DNA of 64,000 bases from Cladobotryum mycophilum (taxonomy: Eukaryota > Ascomycota > Sordariomycetes > Hypocreales > Hypocreaceae): NCBI GenBank assembly GCA_036429605.1, contig JAVFKD010000002.1:1240001-1304000 (forward strand), in the 5' to 3' direction. Positions 24,571-37,389 of the stretch are shown here, one piece after another (positions within the stretch are counted from its first letter, which is position 1; every line of letters starts with the position of its first letter). The translations under genes and the position numbers were made by a program. Below the pieces are notes generated by a model. That model saw nothing but the letters and a program-made list of their open reading frames with translations. It had not been told where the DNA came from and did no database searches.

Positions 24571-25853
24571 TTATTTCTGGGCCCAGCCGAGACGGCTGTT
24601 GCCACCATCAAAGACAACAACGGCAGCCTTGAGAGCGACGTCGCCGAAGATGGAGATGTCACCGCCGTTGCTCTGGATACCACCGAAGCAGGTCTCGCCG
24701 CTGTCGTCGATGGGAGCGTAGTTGAGGAGGTCGCCGGAGACGGTGATGGTGCTGCTGCCAACGCCAAAGTTGAAGCTGGGGAGGCTCGCGGAGCAGTCGA
24801 AGGTGTAGCCACCCTGCTGGTCGTCGAACTGAGCGCTCTGGACGCTGTTGTAGTAGCTGTCAACGACGTTGTCGGGGAGGAGGAGCAAGCTGGTGCCGGT
24901 GTCGGCAATACCAGAGATGCTGGTGCGGCTGAGACGGCCGGAGCCAACGGAGTAGCCGGAAGCAGTGAAGCCCCAGAAGCCCTCGCTGCTGTCAACGGGG
25001 ACGTAGGTGAGAGGACCAGTGTACTCAGAGGAGTCAATGTAACCGAAGTTGTAGGTACCATCTAATGCACAATGTTTTAGCCACAAAATCATCTCAAGAA
25101 ATCTTAGGGAATGGGTTCATGGTGTATTTACTCACCCTGCTGGTGCTTGAGGTTAGCAGTGAAGAGAGAGGACTTCAGGGTGGACTTGGCGTTGGAGAAC
25201 CAAGTCTTCTGCTTGGTGGGCTTGACGGTGTTGATGGCGTCAAAGGCAAGACCCAACAAGCCAGAGCTGTCGGCATCCTGAGCGAACTGAGCGGAGACGG
25301 TCTTGGCAGTCTCAACAGCCTGGCTCTTGACGGTGAAGCCACCAATGGTGACGCTGTCGGTGTAGACATCACCGCTGGAGCTGCTGCCATCACCGTATCG
25401 GATGGACCAGGTAGAGGTTCCGAGCTTCTTGGCGCTGGTGCTCTTGCTGGGGTCGTAGAGCTTGTGGCCGCTGGATTGGCTCTTGGAGGTCTCGGGAGCA
25501 AAGACCCAGAGGTCGCTGGATCCGGTGTCAAAGTCCAGGGGAATGGTCTGGGCGGGAGTGCCGATAGAAACCTGGGTAAGGTATTCACGGTCGTAGCCCT
25601 GAGGGTCAGGAGAAGTAGGAGCAGAGCCGGTCTGACGCTTGGCCAGTGGCTGCTTGGCGGCAGCGGCAGTGAGCTTGTCAGTGGCGTGGACGTTGTACTT
25701 CTTGTAGGCCTTGAGGAGAGCGGCGGGTCCGTGAGGAACGTGCTGGGTGTTGTAGACAGCCTTGACGGAAGCAGTGTTGGCCTCGGTAGGGACAGCAGCA
25801 ACCATGCCGCTAGCGGCGATGATGGAAACGATGAAGGCACCAAAGGTCTGCAT
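24571..25853 (-). CDS. Secreted aspartic protease (aspergillopepsin/pepsin A1 family)
   Basis: Two exons, 25136-25853 and 24571-25061, with a 74-nt intron; 402 aa. Signal peptide MQTFGAFIVSIIAASGMVAA, then a propeptide ending in a KR site (LAKRQTGSAP). The two catalytic Asp sit in LDFDTGSSDLW and IADTGTSLLLL. The flap Tyr is in SIRYGDGSSSSG. Two Cys of the C-lobe disulphide pair (DCSASLP and GETCFGG) are present. Family A1 endopeptidases of this type are secreted, act at acid pH and degrade protein outside the cell; mycoparasites also use them against host fungi. Length and domain order are normal. A TATA-like element lies about 125 bp upstream of the ATG. Confidence 0.95.
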
Positions 25854-28800
25854 CTTGACGACTTTTAGATGATGCTGTGGATAGAGATGTAAAAGGTAGT
25901 CAAGAGATCTTGTGAGGACTGGATGTCTTGAGAGGCTGATGAGGATATTCCAACAGAAGACCTGGGGAGGATACGAGATATATATACCTCTTTCTCATGC
26001 ATTGTCGACCTGCAATAGAGTGTGAGACATCACGATCCCCAATGCTACCGAACTTTGGATAACAGCAGTTCCATTCGGGAAGGTCTTGTTCATGCAGGCA
26101 GCCCACTCGACGATACCCACCCGCGGGGTTGGTAAATGGAGTATGAAGCCCAGAGATTGTGAGTCTATACAACCCTTCATCTCCACTGTCGATGCTTGGT
26201 ATCAATCGAAGTGTTGTCACTAGCAAATTACATGATCCGGTGTACGATGGGCACGGAAGCCAGGGGTGGAGGGTCGGACGGAGAGCTAAACCGGAGATGG
26301 AATTTCCTCACACGCCTTTCCGGGGACCTTTTGTCAGTGATGCCATATCTCTCGCTAAAGACAACTTGTGATAGGAAGCGGCGTGATCTCGGTCCGGAGA
26401 TTGGCAAGTGGTTTTTTTGTTAAACCAAATCATGCCTGGACCCTTTGTGAGGCTTCACCACCCTTTGGGAAAAGACATCGCCCACTGCCGGTTCGACTTC
26501 ATCAGGCGCCCAACACTTGGACCATAGTGGCAGTTGGTGCAGGCATGCTGTCACGAGAGTCTGGTCATTAAAAAAAGAGCACTCATTCAATGACTCGCAT
26601 AGGTTGACAGGTGCGCCCAACTTCCTAAAGTGATCTTTGCCTTGGGACAACTCCCGAGGCTCCCGTCTGGGTCTAGGTTCAGGTCACCCAATTTCGGACG
26701 CCAAGCTTCAGGTGGAAGGTCAAGGGGACTTGACGGATGGTGCCGACAATATGGTGCAATCTTGCATGTGGGGGGGTTGAGGTTGTTATCTGAATCAAAA
26801 GTAAGTCGAGGACGGAGTAAATTGATTATAGACGGCCGTCTACAATGAAAAGAGATGCTCCGCATATGTCTTGTACGTTGGGCGTTCATCACCATTGTTG
26901 AATCCGCTCCGCCATGGATGGTGAGGGTGCAGCAGATCTGGGGAAAAGCCACCCACTTAGTTCCCGGCAATCGACGCGCAGAGAACAGGGGTTAAGGCCC
27001 AAAGGGCGTCAGGGAAGTGCTAGACGCACTGTCAGGAACCCCCTGGTGCATACTACCTACTCCGTAGATAGAGAGAAAGGCGCTGGAGGGAGTTAAGGGT
27101 CCAACTGCCCTGCCAAGAACACATATCCCGCACTCCATGGCGTCATGTCACAGCGTTATTCCATGCCTGCCCCCCCCCTGGCTGAGCGTCCTCGGGACTT
27201 TGGCTGGCTCAAATTGGCATCTTGATCGGATATCCGGCATGGAGCAAGCAGCCTTGGATAAACTAGAAGCTCGAATAAACGGCTGTTCGGCACCGGTCCC
27301 TTTGTTGTGCTGTCTGTCTGGAGGAGGGCACGGAACCGGCCGACGACGAAGGCATCATCAAGACTATTGGCGGGTCGATGATCTTTTGCCTATTAACAAG
27401 CTTATCACGCCACAATGGGGCAGTTTTTTTTAAGCATAGCTGTTGATGCACTCCAGGTTTTGTTGTGTTGTTGAAGTTGGATGAAGATCTACGGTAGATG
27501 TAGAGGGTGTGTGTTGTGTATGCGTCCTTGTAAATCATCCTTATTGAATCCCGTGAACCCTGAAAGATTCGACTCTTGGCGTCCGTCACCAGGAAAGCCA
27601 TCAACCCAAACCCCTCTCATCACGATGCCCCAAAAGACTGGAACGGCCTGGTTCGTATCACCGAATCAGTCGAAACGGCATAATTTCATTGCGCCTTACG
27701 CCATTTCTTACACACCATTTCGAGGTTAAGCGTCCTGAGTCTACCCGTCAACCTTAACCCTATTCCGCCCAGCCCGCTAAAGCCACCCGGAGCAGACAGA
27801 CGGCTCTGGAAGGTGGGCGAGACAACGTTAGCCAGGGGGGGGGTCGATTGACCTTTTGTCGCGCTGGTTTGCCACTGCATGAATTTGCAAATCCGGCACT
27901 TCTCTCCCGGATTGTCGATGCCAGGAGAGGGCATACTAGGCGACCTTGGCAACCTCGGTTGCTTGAGCCTTGAGACAAGATGATCGCCAATGCGAGAATC
28001 CAAAAACGGATCCGAGTGTCCAGGTGGTCTGGGCACCAAACTGCGGCCGCTCTCTGCTGCAAAAGAGGATGATGCATCCATGGGTCTTAACTGCTCTACT
28101 ACTATCTAGGTATTGGAACATCTTGGGAAGAACTCTATCCTTGTTCCTCATTGGCGGATATTAAGGGTAGCCCAACCGAGACACACCGTGGCCCGCCTAC
28201 CTACCTACTTATCTATTCGCTCAGATCTCACCGAAGACATTGGAAGAAGACATGAATACATTATTACAGCCCAACCGCACGCCTTATCACTAGATCATGT
28301 CAGACCCGTGTGTCTCAACTCTGCTAGGACTTCTGATGATGATACCATCAAACAGGTTTTACACATCAGAAATAGAGCGTTGTATCGACAGTGGAGTTTG
28401 AACCCTGCTGGGGACGACAGTAACACGGGCAGCAGATAACGATTACAGCCATTACCTCAACTAAACGCCTAATTCGTTCGGTGCAGGCGTGGAGAAGCTT
28501 GTCTCGGGCCGCATCACCGAGCACTCAGCGAAATAGTTGTAGTAGTAGCTGCAGGTTCCAACGATTGTGCGCCACGCATGAGACTTGAGACTTGAACACT
28601 AATGTCTGTTTCTAGAAGCGATGCCATTATTTCCATCCCATTTCTTCATTAGGAACCTGGTTCCTCGGCTTAATCATCACATCACCCTCTTCCATCTTTA
28701 TTCTCCGTCCCCGGTTCAGCGGTTGAGATAAGGCCATCGGAGAGTCCGAAACAACACGCAAAACTGCAAGCCTCCGCTGTTCAGATAAACTGGAACTGAA

Positions 28801-30087
28801 CTCACCACCACGGAGATGTTTGTTCTTGGTGGTTTTAAATCCGCCTTGGGCCCAAGAAAGAGTCTTGGCTTTTTTACTCATATTGCCGATCATGTATAAA
28901 ATGACTCTAGGCGGATGGTGAGCTTACCCATAACCTTATCCGACTCCAGCATGCATTACTGCACCCAAGTCAGCATCACATTCCATGACCGATATCGCAC
29001 TGCTACCCGGTTTAATGTAGAGAGATGACTGCTTTTATCAATCTCAAAATGATACCCTATATAGTTCTCAGATATGCCGAATCCGTATTCTCTAAGTGAC
29101 ACATCTCGATTTGTAACCATTGCTACCCTCTATTATAGTGCGTTCATTACGTTTATACATGACTCTTGATTGCCTTAATCTTTCTTGTAGACCGTGTCTG
29201 CATTGCAGTTCCTTACCTTTATACAAGGTTAAGAGGATCTGTAACTCAAGTGAACTATAGCGATGCACATTAATTGAAGTTTCTGAGTAGAGTTTTATCT
29301 CTACCAGGATATGCTTCCTCAATGTCGCAAGTTTTCATTTCTTTTGAGTTGGCACATGGGCACAATGCCTAATCACAGTAGTTGGCGATTCCAAATATGC
29401 TCAATAGCCACCTAGGTAATAGTAAGATGAAGTTAATGAGTGTTTGTAGATCATGGTGTTGACCAATAAATGACCATGTTGAAAATGATGAATTGACAAG
29501 CTGCCTCTTGTTCTGTTTGGATACATAATAATACTCTTTGTGTTTAACTGACCGCAAAGCGATTTGTCTGCATCCCGATCATTATAGGTTAGCCCATCAC
29601 TCAGGTGTGCGCCAATATTCGAGTTGGAGAACTTGTTGTGCTGTTTTCTTGTCTGCAGAGAGAAAAACTGCTCTAGTTGCTGTCATATTTTAAAAAGTAG
29701 AAACAAGAAGAAAGAAAAAAGGAAAAGAGAAAAATCACCTATACCCCTATCTAAATCTGCTACGAGACCTGAAGCTCTGTTTTGGTCTTTACGCTCGCTG
29801 AGCCAGGTGATGAAGATGCACTGTGTGGCTGGTTCGACAAGCCACAAGTGGGTACATGTCTGAATTAACCGAGCCCGAATTTCTCCGTGTATGGATGTCA
29901 CCTCCCGTCGCTGTTGCCAACACAAACAAGCCGAGATCTTTCGGCAATTTCATCCTTACACCTTACACATAACCGTCCACTTTCTCGGCTCTGAGCGTGG
30001 CCGTTGGATATCACTATCTTTGGATCCGAATAATCAGAGCATCTATTATATCTTGAGAATAGGATTAATCTTCAAGACGCGCACCCA
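25854..30087. other. 4.2-kb gene-poor region
   Basis: No open frame here has domains, good codon use or splice sites joining it to another. The protease promoter lies at its left end and the promoter of the transcription factor at its right. It includes long C and G runs (near 27170 and 27835), which prevent judging frames across them. It may hold noncoding transcripts; none can be supported from sequence. Confidence 0.5.
25979..25986 (-). promoter_or_regulatory. TATA-like element of the protease gene
   Basis: TATATATA about 125 bp upstream of the protease start codon, in a position fitting a core promoter of a strongly expressed secreted enzyme. Evidence is motif and position only. Confidence 0.5.
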
Positions 30088-32508
30088 ATGGATCCACTAA
30101 ATGGCGACAAGATACCTCGGCCCAGTCGTAAACGCAGGCGTCCCGCTAAGAGCTGCGAACAATGTCGGAAACGCAAGATCAGGTGTGATCTCGAGGAACC
30201 TTGCGGACCTTGTATAAGAGCTCGCGCTTCTCTCACTTGTTCATATAGCCCTGATACGGTCCGTGATTCTCTTTCGTCCCGTGCCGAGGTCGAAGCCGAG
30301 GTTGAGGCCCCTGTAGAGGAGGGCGGCATCCAAGTCGCGCTGCATACTCCCACTGTATCGAGGCCAACGAGTACAACGGCGGACCTAGCGCTGCACAGTA
30401 CCGATACTCCTCAGGGCCAATCTGCACTGAATGAGCTTCGTATTAGGCTCAGGAAGGTAGAACAGCTTGCCTCGGCGTCACAAAACTTGAGCAAGACACC
30501 GGATAAGAACCTCACGCAGGCTATTCAGGACTTGAGTGGACGCTTAAGTAGCATAGAGAAGCAGCTCGCATCGCTTCCAATACAACAAGACAAGAGCTTG
30601 ACCAGCCATCCAAATACAGATGGACCAACCCTCTCGGTAGAACCAACCGTTTCTCGTCTTCGTATCACAGCCGACAAAACTAAGCTGTTCGGTCCAAGCC
30701 ATTGGGTTCATACAGCTGAAAAGGTGTGACATCATGAAAGCTCTCTCCCCCATAGATCCTGGCTGATTATGAAATAGTTTAAGCTCATAGGAGCTTTCGA
30801 TGAGAAGGAAGTAGAGCCATCCTTTCTCAAACAGGATACCGGATACAAAGTGAATGCAATCAGATATCTTAGAAGTTCAATTAAGAAGAGAGAGTCTGTC
30901 GTGCTCAATGACCCTGTACCCGATATTCTCGCGACCATACCTTCAAAAGAGATATGCGACAAACTGGTTGCGCTATACTTGAGAACGTTCGAGCCCATTT
31001 ACCGGATCTTGCACGTCCCAACTTTTTGGGATACCTATGATAAATTCTGGGAGGACCAGGAGACTAGCCCTTTCGACTTTCGGATCAAGCTGGTCCTTAT
31101 ACTGGCAGTCGGGACAACTTTTTATCCTGACAGGGTCGAACATCAGAGGCTTCGTCGTCTTGCACAGACATGGGTCTACTCTGCTCAATGGTGGCTCGTT
31201 GGCCCAACAGAAAAGACTACCTACCACCTTGGGGGCCTGCAAGTGGCTTGTCTGTTGCACTTGGCTCGACAGACCAACTCCCTTCGAACCGCATCATGGA
31301 TGACGATGGGAACGGTGGTGCGCATGGCCATGTTCATGGGTCTGCACCGAGATCCGGACAACTTTCCAGCATTATCTCCTTTTGAGGCCGAGATGCGCCG
31401 GCGTCTCTGGGCAAGCGTACTGGAATTAACTATTTTACCCGCTCTGGATTCGGGTGTGCCCTTAATCTTAACGCTGGACCACTATGACACGAAGTCACCT
31501 TCAAACTTGAACGACAAAGATTTGGATCCAGAGTCAAAAGCCCCCTTCACCCCGAAGCCTGATCACGTTGTAACGGATACGTCCATTCAACGACTCCTGC
31601 TAAAGAGTGTGCCGCTCAGGTTTCGCGTCACAAATACCATTGACAAATTTAGTGAGAATCAGCGATACGATGCTGCTATTAATATGGGCACAGAACTTCG
31701 ATCTACCTGCCGTGAGTTTGCCACATTCTTCCACTCGGCGAAGAAAGGAGACGGAGTACTGGGGCCGTCTGACTTTCACCGAGACTTCATCGATATGTAC
31801 TTGAGAAGATATATCCTTTTTCTACATCGACCCTTTATTATACAGGCTCGAAAGGATCCTCGGTTCTACATGGCCCGCAAGGTTTGTCTGGAGTCTGCTA
31901 TGGTAATTGCGTCCTACGCAGGTGGTATGAACCTCACATCTGGTGATGTGGATGATCTTTCACGATTTTTTATAGCTGCAGGTGGCTCCCTTAGGGGCCC
32001 GCTCAGCCTTGATGTTATCACGATGCTCGGCCTTGAGCTTATCACGCAGCTTGAGGAGGAGGGGGTTGATTCGTCTGGAACTAACGATCCTCTGGACAAA
32101 ATGGCCAAGATCACTCGGGCACCACTGATACAGGCCCTCAAAGACATTAATGCGAAGCTCCAGCAACTTGTCATACTCGGAAGCCCAAGCCTTAAGAGAT
32201 ACGGCTTTCTCTCCGTTATGCTGAGCCAGATATGCGCAACTGAAGAGGGGCGGCCCGTCAAGCCAGCTGTATACAAGGCGCTTCATGATTGGCTTGACGA
32301 ATGCTGCTCGCTCCTGGAGACGTCCAAGTCGGATGCTACGCCACAGGATTCCATTGAGACGCTGACATTTGGGGGAAGCTCAACTACTACGGCAGTTGAG
32401 ATGCCGTTTGGAAATGACTTTGAGGGAATGATTGATCCTAATTTGTCACTTGACCTTACGAGCTGGCTGTTTTTCGCAGGAATGGGTGATGGCAATGTAA
32501 TGCAATAA
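30088..32508 (+). CDS. Zn2Cys6 fungal-specific transcription factor
   Basis: Two exons, 30088-30723 and 30778-32508, with a 54-nt intron; 788 aa. The zinc cluster is near residues 24-52: basic RKRRRPAKSCEQCRKRKIRC followed by the CGPC and C of the second half (six Cys, spacing typical of Gal4-type). A coiled-coil-like stretch (LRIRLRKVEQLASASQNLSK) follows for dimerisation. The middle homology region (Fungal_trans type) is seen as YLRTFEPIYRILHVPTF, HLGGLQVACLLHLARQ, MFMGLHRDP and the RRRLWASV segment. It should act in the nucleus as a regulator of unknown target genes. It stands alone between two gene-poor gaps, so its targets cannot be read from neighbours. No close orthologue recognised. 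Confidence 0.93.
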
Positions 32509-33880
32509 TGGGTACTATCCCATCGTTTATCTCCTAGACGATGGCGGCGGCGATGTGCATCACCTCCATGATGGTCGACTTTATCCGTTCCTGGGTTTCT
32601 GGGGTTGTGTAGCTGGTGGAGGACGAAAAGGTCATCATCATACTTGGCAGCATTGATATCACTGTCTCTCTTTCCTATTGTTACGCACATAGTTATTCGA
32701 TGCTATGATGTATATTGTGTTGTCCTTGAACTCCGTGTCAATGAGCTTTGGGCAATGCTCGCCGTTGAACCTGTTGACGGGGGCGTTCATGTTATGGGGC
32801 AACACCACCGCTGTTGATACCAGAGTAGAGTTCGGTGGGAGATAATTTGCATAGTCTCAGTGGGGTATAATTCTAGAGTAGAAATAGTTGGACTCTCTGC
32901 CCTTTCCTTGGTGAATATAGGGTCTAGTCATCTTAGTCGTAAGGCTGAAATGACATCAAGCACATACAAACTTTCCGATCTTAAAGTATAAGTAGTTTAG
33001 CCCATTAACTCTGAGGGTATATGGGTATGAACAAACCATCAGTTATTTCGAGTTGCCCTAGATGGCTTGTCTCCTACTGGTTAATGCGTAAGGAGGATGG
33101 TGCATTGCAAGTGGGCACTCGGATTCATCTACCAAAGCTAAACGCGTTTCATTTATGGGATACTTGGGGCGGGAGATCTACCTCGCATCTACAGATGGTT
33201 CCTAATGACTGTGCTATTCCGATATGACATGGTCCTGGCCCTCTGGGGTGGTGTGAGCGGCATATAATATGGCTTGGCTCCGCACTATATTCTCCGTCGA
33301 GTCAGACGCGACGCAAATCTAACTTGGATGCTGATAAGCCTGTCTTTGCTTAAGTTCCGAGTCTTTCATGGTAAATTCGCCAAGGGACATGGGTTTGCAC
33401 AGCCACATGCTACACTGAACTCAAGGTGGTCCCTATTGCAGCAAATGAGAGCTTGTGATTATCGACTACAGTTTCAACTTCTAACTACACTTACTTCCGA
33501 TCTTACATATGTTTTATTTTTTATGTTGTTTTTATTTTTAGAGATTATTAGCATTGCGGTAGATATTATTAATTAACGCATCATGTAAACTTCTGTTCAT
33601 GTTCTTGAACCCAACGTGTGATGAACTCCACTCTCACATACGGATTGCTATTCTGGTAACTGTAGTCGAAATGACTCACCTCTTACTAGTCACTATCAAC
33701 CGACCCGGAATGTTACCTCTTAATGTTAATAAATTTTATTATATAGCCCGGTCTCGGTCCCGGGTACGTGAGATTGTTCGAGATGCACCCCCACGGAGCA
33801 CGACCAACCCCCTTCAAGTTTCCAACCCAGCTAATGCTCCCCCAAGCCCTCTTAATCCTGTAAAAAAATATTATTCTTGA

Positions 33881-34093
33881 GATACATCTCCCCATTATCA
33901 GCTCGCCTCTGGTTCTGTGTTCCAAAATATTGAAGTTGCCGACCAGCCTGGGAGCACGAGCACCTGCGATGTCATGACAGACGTCTCCGTGGATGGCGGC
34001 GACTTTGGCTCGACCATCATGAAGGTGCTTTCGCCTGGCGACAATCAGGCATTCTTCGAGTTCACCAACAACGTCTACATCTTTATTGCGTAG
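33881..34093 (+). pseudogene. Coding-like fragment, unknown
   Basis: 70 codons open from a TGA to the TAG at 34091, with GC-rich third positions unlike the AT-rich surroundings. It includes SGSVFQNIEVADQPGS and the end block FFEFTNNVYIFIA. There is a possible splice acceptor (TTATCAG) just before 33902, so it may be the last exon of a gene or the remnant of one. No ATG-led upstream exon could be joined. Family not recognised. Confidence 0.3.
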
Positions 34094-36512
34094 TGCAATT
34101 GATCACAGGAACCTCCTGAAGGACCTGAGAGTCGTTCTAAGCAGTACTTAGAAGCAATGAACCCGGTTTCTCGGGACAAGAGAACTGCAATTCACTCGAA
34201 TCTCTACATAAGACCACACCTCTTATTGATCTTCTCCATATACTAAGCCATCTGATGAAGGTGCCATCATCACTCTACCAATCGCATCGCACAGAGGTGT
34301 ACCCAATACTTGGCGCAGACATGAAAGGTTATTTGCTTTTCTAGACATTCTGGTGGAGGTTCGACTTTATAGGAAGCAAGCCAGATGCGCAGACGAACTA
34401 CAGAGCCGTTATTAACCGCTACGAGCAATCATCATTGGAGGATTATACGAGATATATTGGCCGAGATGCTTTGAAAGAGGTTATTATCCCCCGCCATCAA
34501 TGGACGTCGGCGATACATCTGGATGCCTACGCTCTCCGATGGGATGAATCCTGGTGGTGCATACAGCGCCCTTTGATTCCCAGTCTGGCAATTCCGCAAA
34601 ACCGAAACGAAAAAGAGCGCAGAAGCTCTCAGCCTGAATCTGGGGATCGGGGAATCCATCCCACTCGCTCTGACCAAAACCTGCGCACTTGATGATGGAA
34701 TTTACCTCGCAACCCCAATCCATCCATTAGGCTATCCCCACGATCTACCTGTCGAGCATGGAAAAACTTCCATTTATCCATCCATCCCTCCATAATCTAT
34801 CCATGTCCATCACCCTGCAGGTACCAGCCAAGTCGACGGTTTGGATTCTTGGGAGGGTGGGAGTGGAGCTTCCAGATAGGTGGATGGCGGGGGATTTGCA
34901 GACCCTGCTTACAGGGAGGCATCCCATCCCATCCCATGGGGTGATGGATCAGACGAAAGCGTATCATGTGGACAAGACCAGATCAAATTTGGGAGTGAAA
35001 CTTACGGCTAGACACGGAGAATATTTGCATCTATTCGCCCATTGGAGGCGCTTCACCCCTACAAGAGTTTCCATCAATCGCATTCGAGAATTGGCATCAA
35101 ATCCTCCGGATGCCTCCGTGATATGCCCGCCTTTTTCGGTAGGTTTAAGATGCCTAAACAAGGGCTTAATCGCTGATGGATCCATGCTATTTAGATCAAT
35201 TTCAAGAGTCGTTTATTGAAAGTGAAACGCATTTTTCATTTGATTGGTTGTGGTACGAAGAGGGAACTTTACGATACGTGTAAGGCCCCTGAGAATGTTT
35301 GTTCTCGTTCTCATACTGATGTTGAGAAATCCAGCCTTGGCTGCATGGTGATCATTCGAAATTGAACACATCCAACGAATATTACACCTTATTCTGGAAT
35401 CATTCCGAAAGATCGAAAGAGCCTATTACTGATCATGATGGAGTAGGATACAGTAATGATATCTTGCATTTCTAGCTATATAGGTTAGGTGTATAATTTT
35501 GGCCGACACGCAAATGTGCTTGCGAATTCCCTATTTCTACCTGAAACGAAGGCGTCATACATACGAGCTGAGCTGCTGATTGATAAGTATAAGCACTATT
35601 TGGAGGCTACAGGTACGGTTTATTTGGGTCAGCATCTGTCTGTCCTAGGGGGAGCTAATGACTAAAGATGCTGGGGCGACGTTGGGCATGTCTCCGCGTA
35701 ATGCCTCGTGTCAGACGGCCCGATTCAGAGACGAACCTGCTGGAACGTGGAGGGAATTCCGGGGCCCCGGGTCAGGAAAAAAGCATCAGTGCTTTGGTAC
35801 AGACGTTGCATCAACGATCGTCGAGCCATTCGGGACTTAGAGTTATTTTTATGATTACCTTTAGCGAATCGATTTGTATGGGGGCTTCATTTTTTGCGGA
35901 TATCTTTTTGCTTGTTTGCTTGTTTGTTCGCTGCATCACGAGATTCTGCTCTTCTTCCATCTCGACGGTGTCACTTCTCCGTGTGATTCTCAGCTCTGCA
36001 AGACTAACAACAAAGGCTAATAATTACATACCTATTTTGGCATCATGCAACTGCCTCATAATATACATCAAGGCGAGACGCGAATCACTCTTGGCATTCT
36101 TGGCACTCTCAAACCATGACGACAGCAGTCCTACGGTTCCCTCCTGAGATGCCACCCATGGTAGCGTCCCGTGCCGCCATGTGAGGTCGTCCCAAACCCA
36201 GAGAGGGAGGTGGTTCGTGAATCCAACTAAAACCCCGACGGTCAGTTTACGCGCTCCCCCATCTCCTTGGCATATCCCGCCAAGAAACATGGAAGACGCG
36301 GGAGATATGGAGTTTATGTGTAACATGCTACTCTTTTCGCCCTGTGTGTGAAGTGAAGTTCTTCCGAGGGCCATCCCGAATAGGAAGTTGGTATGCTTCA
36401 AACTGGGTTACCTACTGTGTGAGCCTCCATCAGACTAACACGCTGAGAGGTTGGAACTATCCATCTACTTGTGTATCCTGATAGAGAGCTTCCCCAAGTC
36501 TAGACGAAAAAG

Positions 36513-36519
36513 TATATAA
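36513..36519 (+). promoter_or_regulatory. TATA-like element of the PL20 lyase
   Basis: TATATAA about 91 bp upstream of the start codon. Motif and spacing only. Confidence 0.45.
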
Positions 36520-36609
36520 TGATGATGATCATCGCTGGCCAGAGTTAGCCTTTTTTTTTGTTCCATCCTCATCATCCGACATCTACAACACTATCTTCCC
36601 ACCTTCACA

Positions 36610-37389
36610 ATGATCGCCCTCAAGTCTTTGCTCGTCGCCGTGCTCGCGGTTATGCCGCCCACGGCCAGCGCCAGTTCATCCTTCTACAACTCTGGTGTTC
36701 TGGGCGGATGGGACTTTGTTCGCAAGGAGAACAAGGGCACCGTTGACCAAGTCACCAACATCTCGTACAAGTCGGGATCTGCCCTCAAGATGACCCAGAC
36801 CTACACGCCCGGCTACACTGGCCGCTACCACTCCGAGGTCGACCACAACCGCGGATACAAGCGTGGCGAGACTTGGTTCTACGGCTTCGCTTTCCGACTG
36901 TCTGAGGATTGGTCGTTCCAGCCCCAGTCGTATAACATTGCCCAGTTCATCGCCAACCGACCCGGCGCCGGCTGCGGCGGCGACGACTGGATGCCCTCCT
37001 CCATGATCTGGATCCAGGGCAACCAGCTCACCTCCCGCTACCTCAGCGGCAACTACCGCCAGCCCGACTGCGGTCGCAGCATCGTCGGCACCGGAAACCT
37101 TGCTACGGTCTCCGCCGGCGTCTGGCACAGGGTCGTCATCCAGGCCAACTGGCAGAGCGGCTCCACGGGCTTCTACAAGATCTGGTTCGACGGCAACAAG
37201 GTCTTTGAGCGCTACAACATCGGCACCACCACCAACGACGACAACGTCTTCCAGTTCCGCGTCGGCCTGTACGCCAACAGCTGGCACGACGACGGCCACA
37301 TGACCGGCAGCCAGAGCTTCCGCCAGATCTGGTACGACGAGGTTTCCGTTGGCACCGAGTTCGCCGACGTCGACCCCGATAGCAAATAA
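36610..37389 (+). CDS. Secreted glucuronan lyase, polysaccharide lyase family 20
   Basis: Single exon, 259 aa. The signal peptide MIALKSLLVAVLAVMPPTASA is followed by a beta-jelly-roll lyase domain that fills the whole protein, as in the small PL20 enzymes first described from Trichoderma. These cleave beta-1,4-linked polyglucuronate (glucuronan) by elimination. Family-like segments include GRYHSEVDHNRGYKRGETWF, AQFIANRPG, WHRVVIQANW, YKIWFDGNKVFERYN, GLYANSWHDDG and the end IWYDEVSVG. Third positions are strongly GC-rich, as in highly expressed secreted enzymes. The family is recognised from the overall pattern; no catalytic residue can be named with certainty. Confidence 0.85.
   Translation: MIALKSLLVAVLAVMPPTASASSSFYNSGVLGGWDFVRKENKGTVDQVTNISYKSGSALKMTQTYTPGYTGRYHSEVDHNRGYKRGETWFYGFAFRLSEDWSFQPQSYNIAQFIANRPGAGCGGDDWMPSSMIWIQGNQLTSRYLSGNYRQPDCGRSIVGTGNLATVSAGVWHRVVIQANWQSGSTGFYKIWFDGNKVFERYNIGTTTNDDNVFQFRVGLYANSWHDDGHMTGSQSFRQIWYDEVSVGTEFADVDPDSK

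Larger units (their letters stand above)
32509..36609. other. 4.1-kb gene-poor region with coding relics
   Basis: Between the transcription factor and the PL20 lyase. It is partly AT-rich (about 33480-33760). A coding-like frame lies at 33881-34093, listed separately. A further open stretch on + at 34230-34415 (61 codons, stop at the end) has protein-like content but no start. The right end holds the lyase promoter. Confidence 0.5.

Noticed and set aside
24450..25061. Open frame of 203 codons on the minus strand
   Set aside because: Ser/Thr/Ala-rich shifted frame of the protease exon 2.
25065..25868. Open frame of 267 codons on the plus strand
   Set aside because: Antisense to the aspartic protease; Gly/Leu/Val-rich, typical of antisense of a biased gene.
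36676..37299. Open frame of 207 codons on the minus strand
   Set aside because: Antisense to the PL20 lyase; no features.
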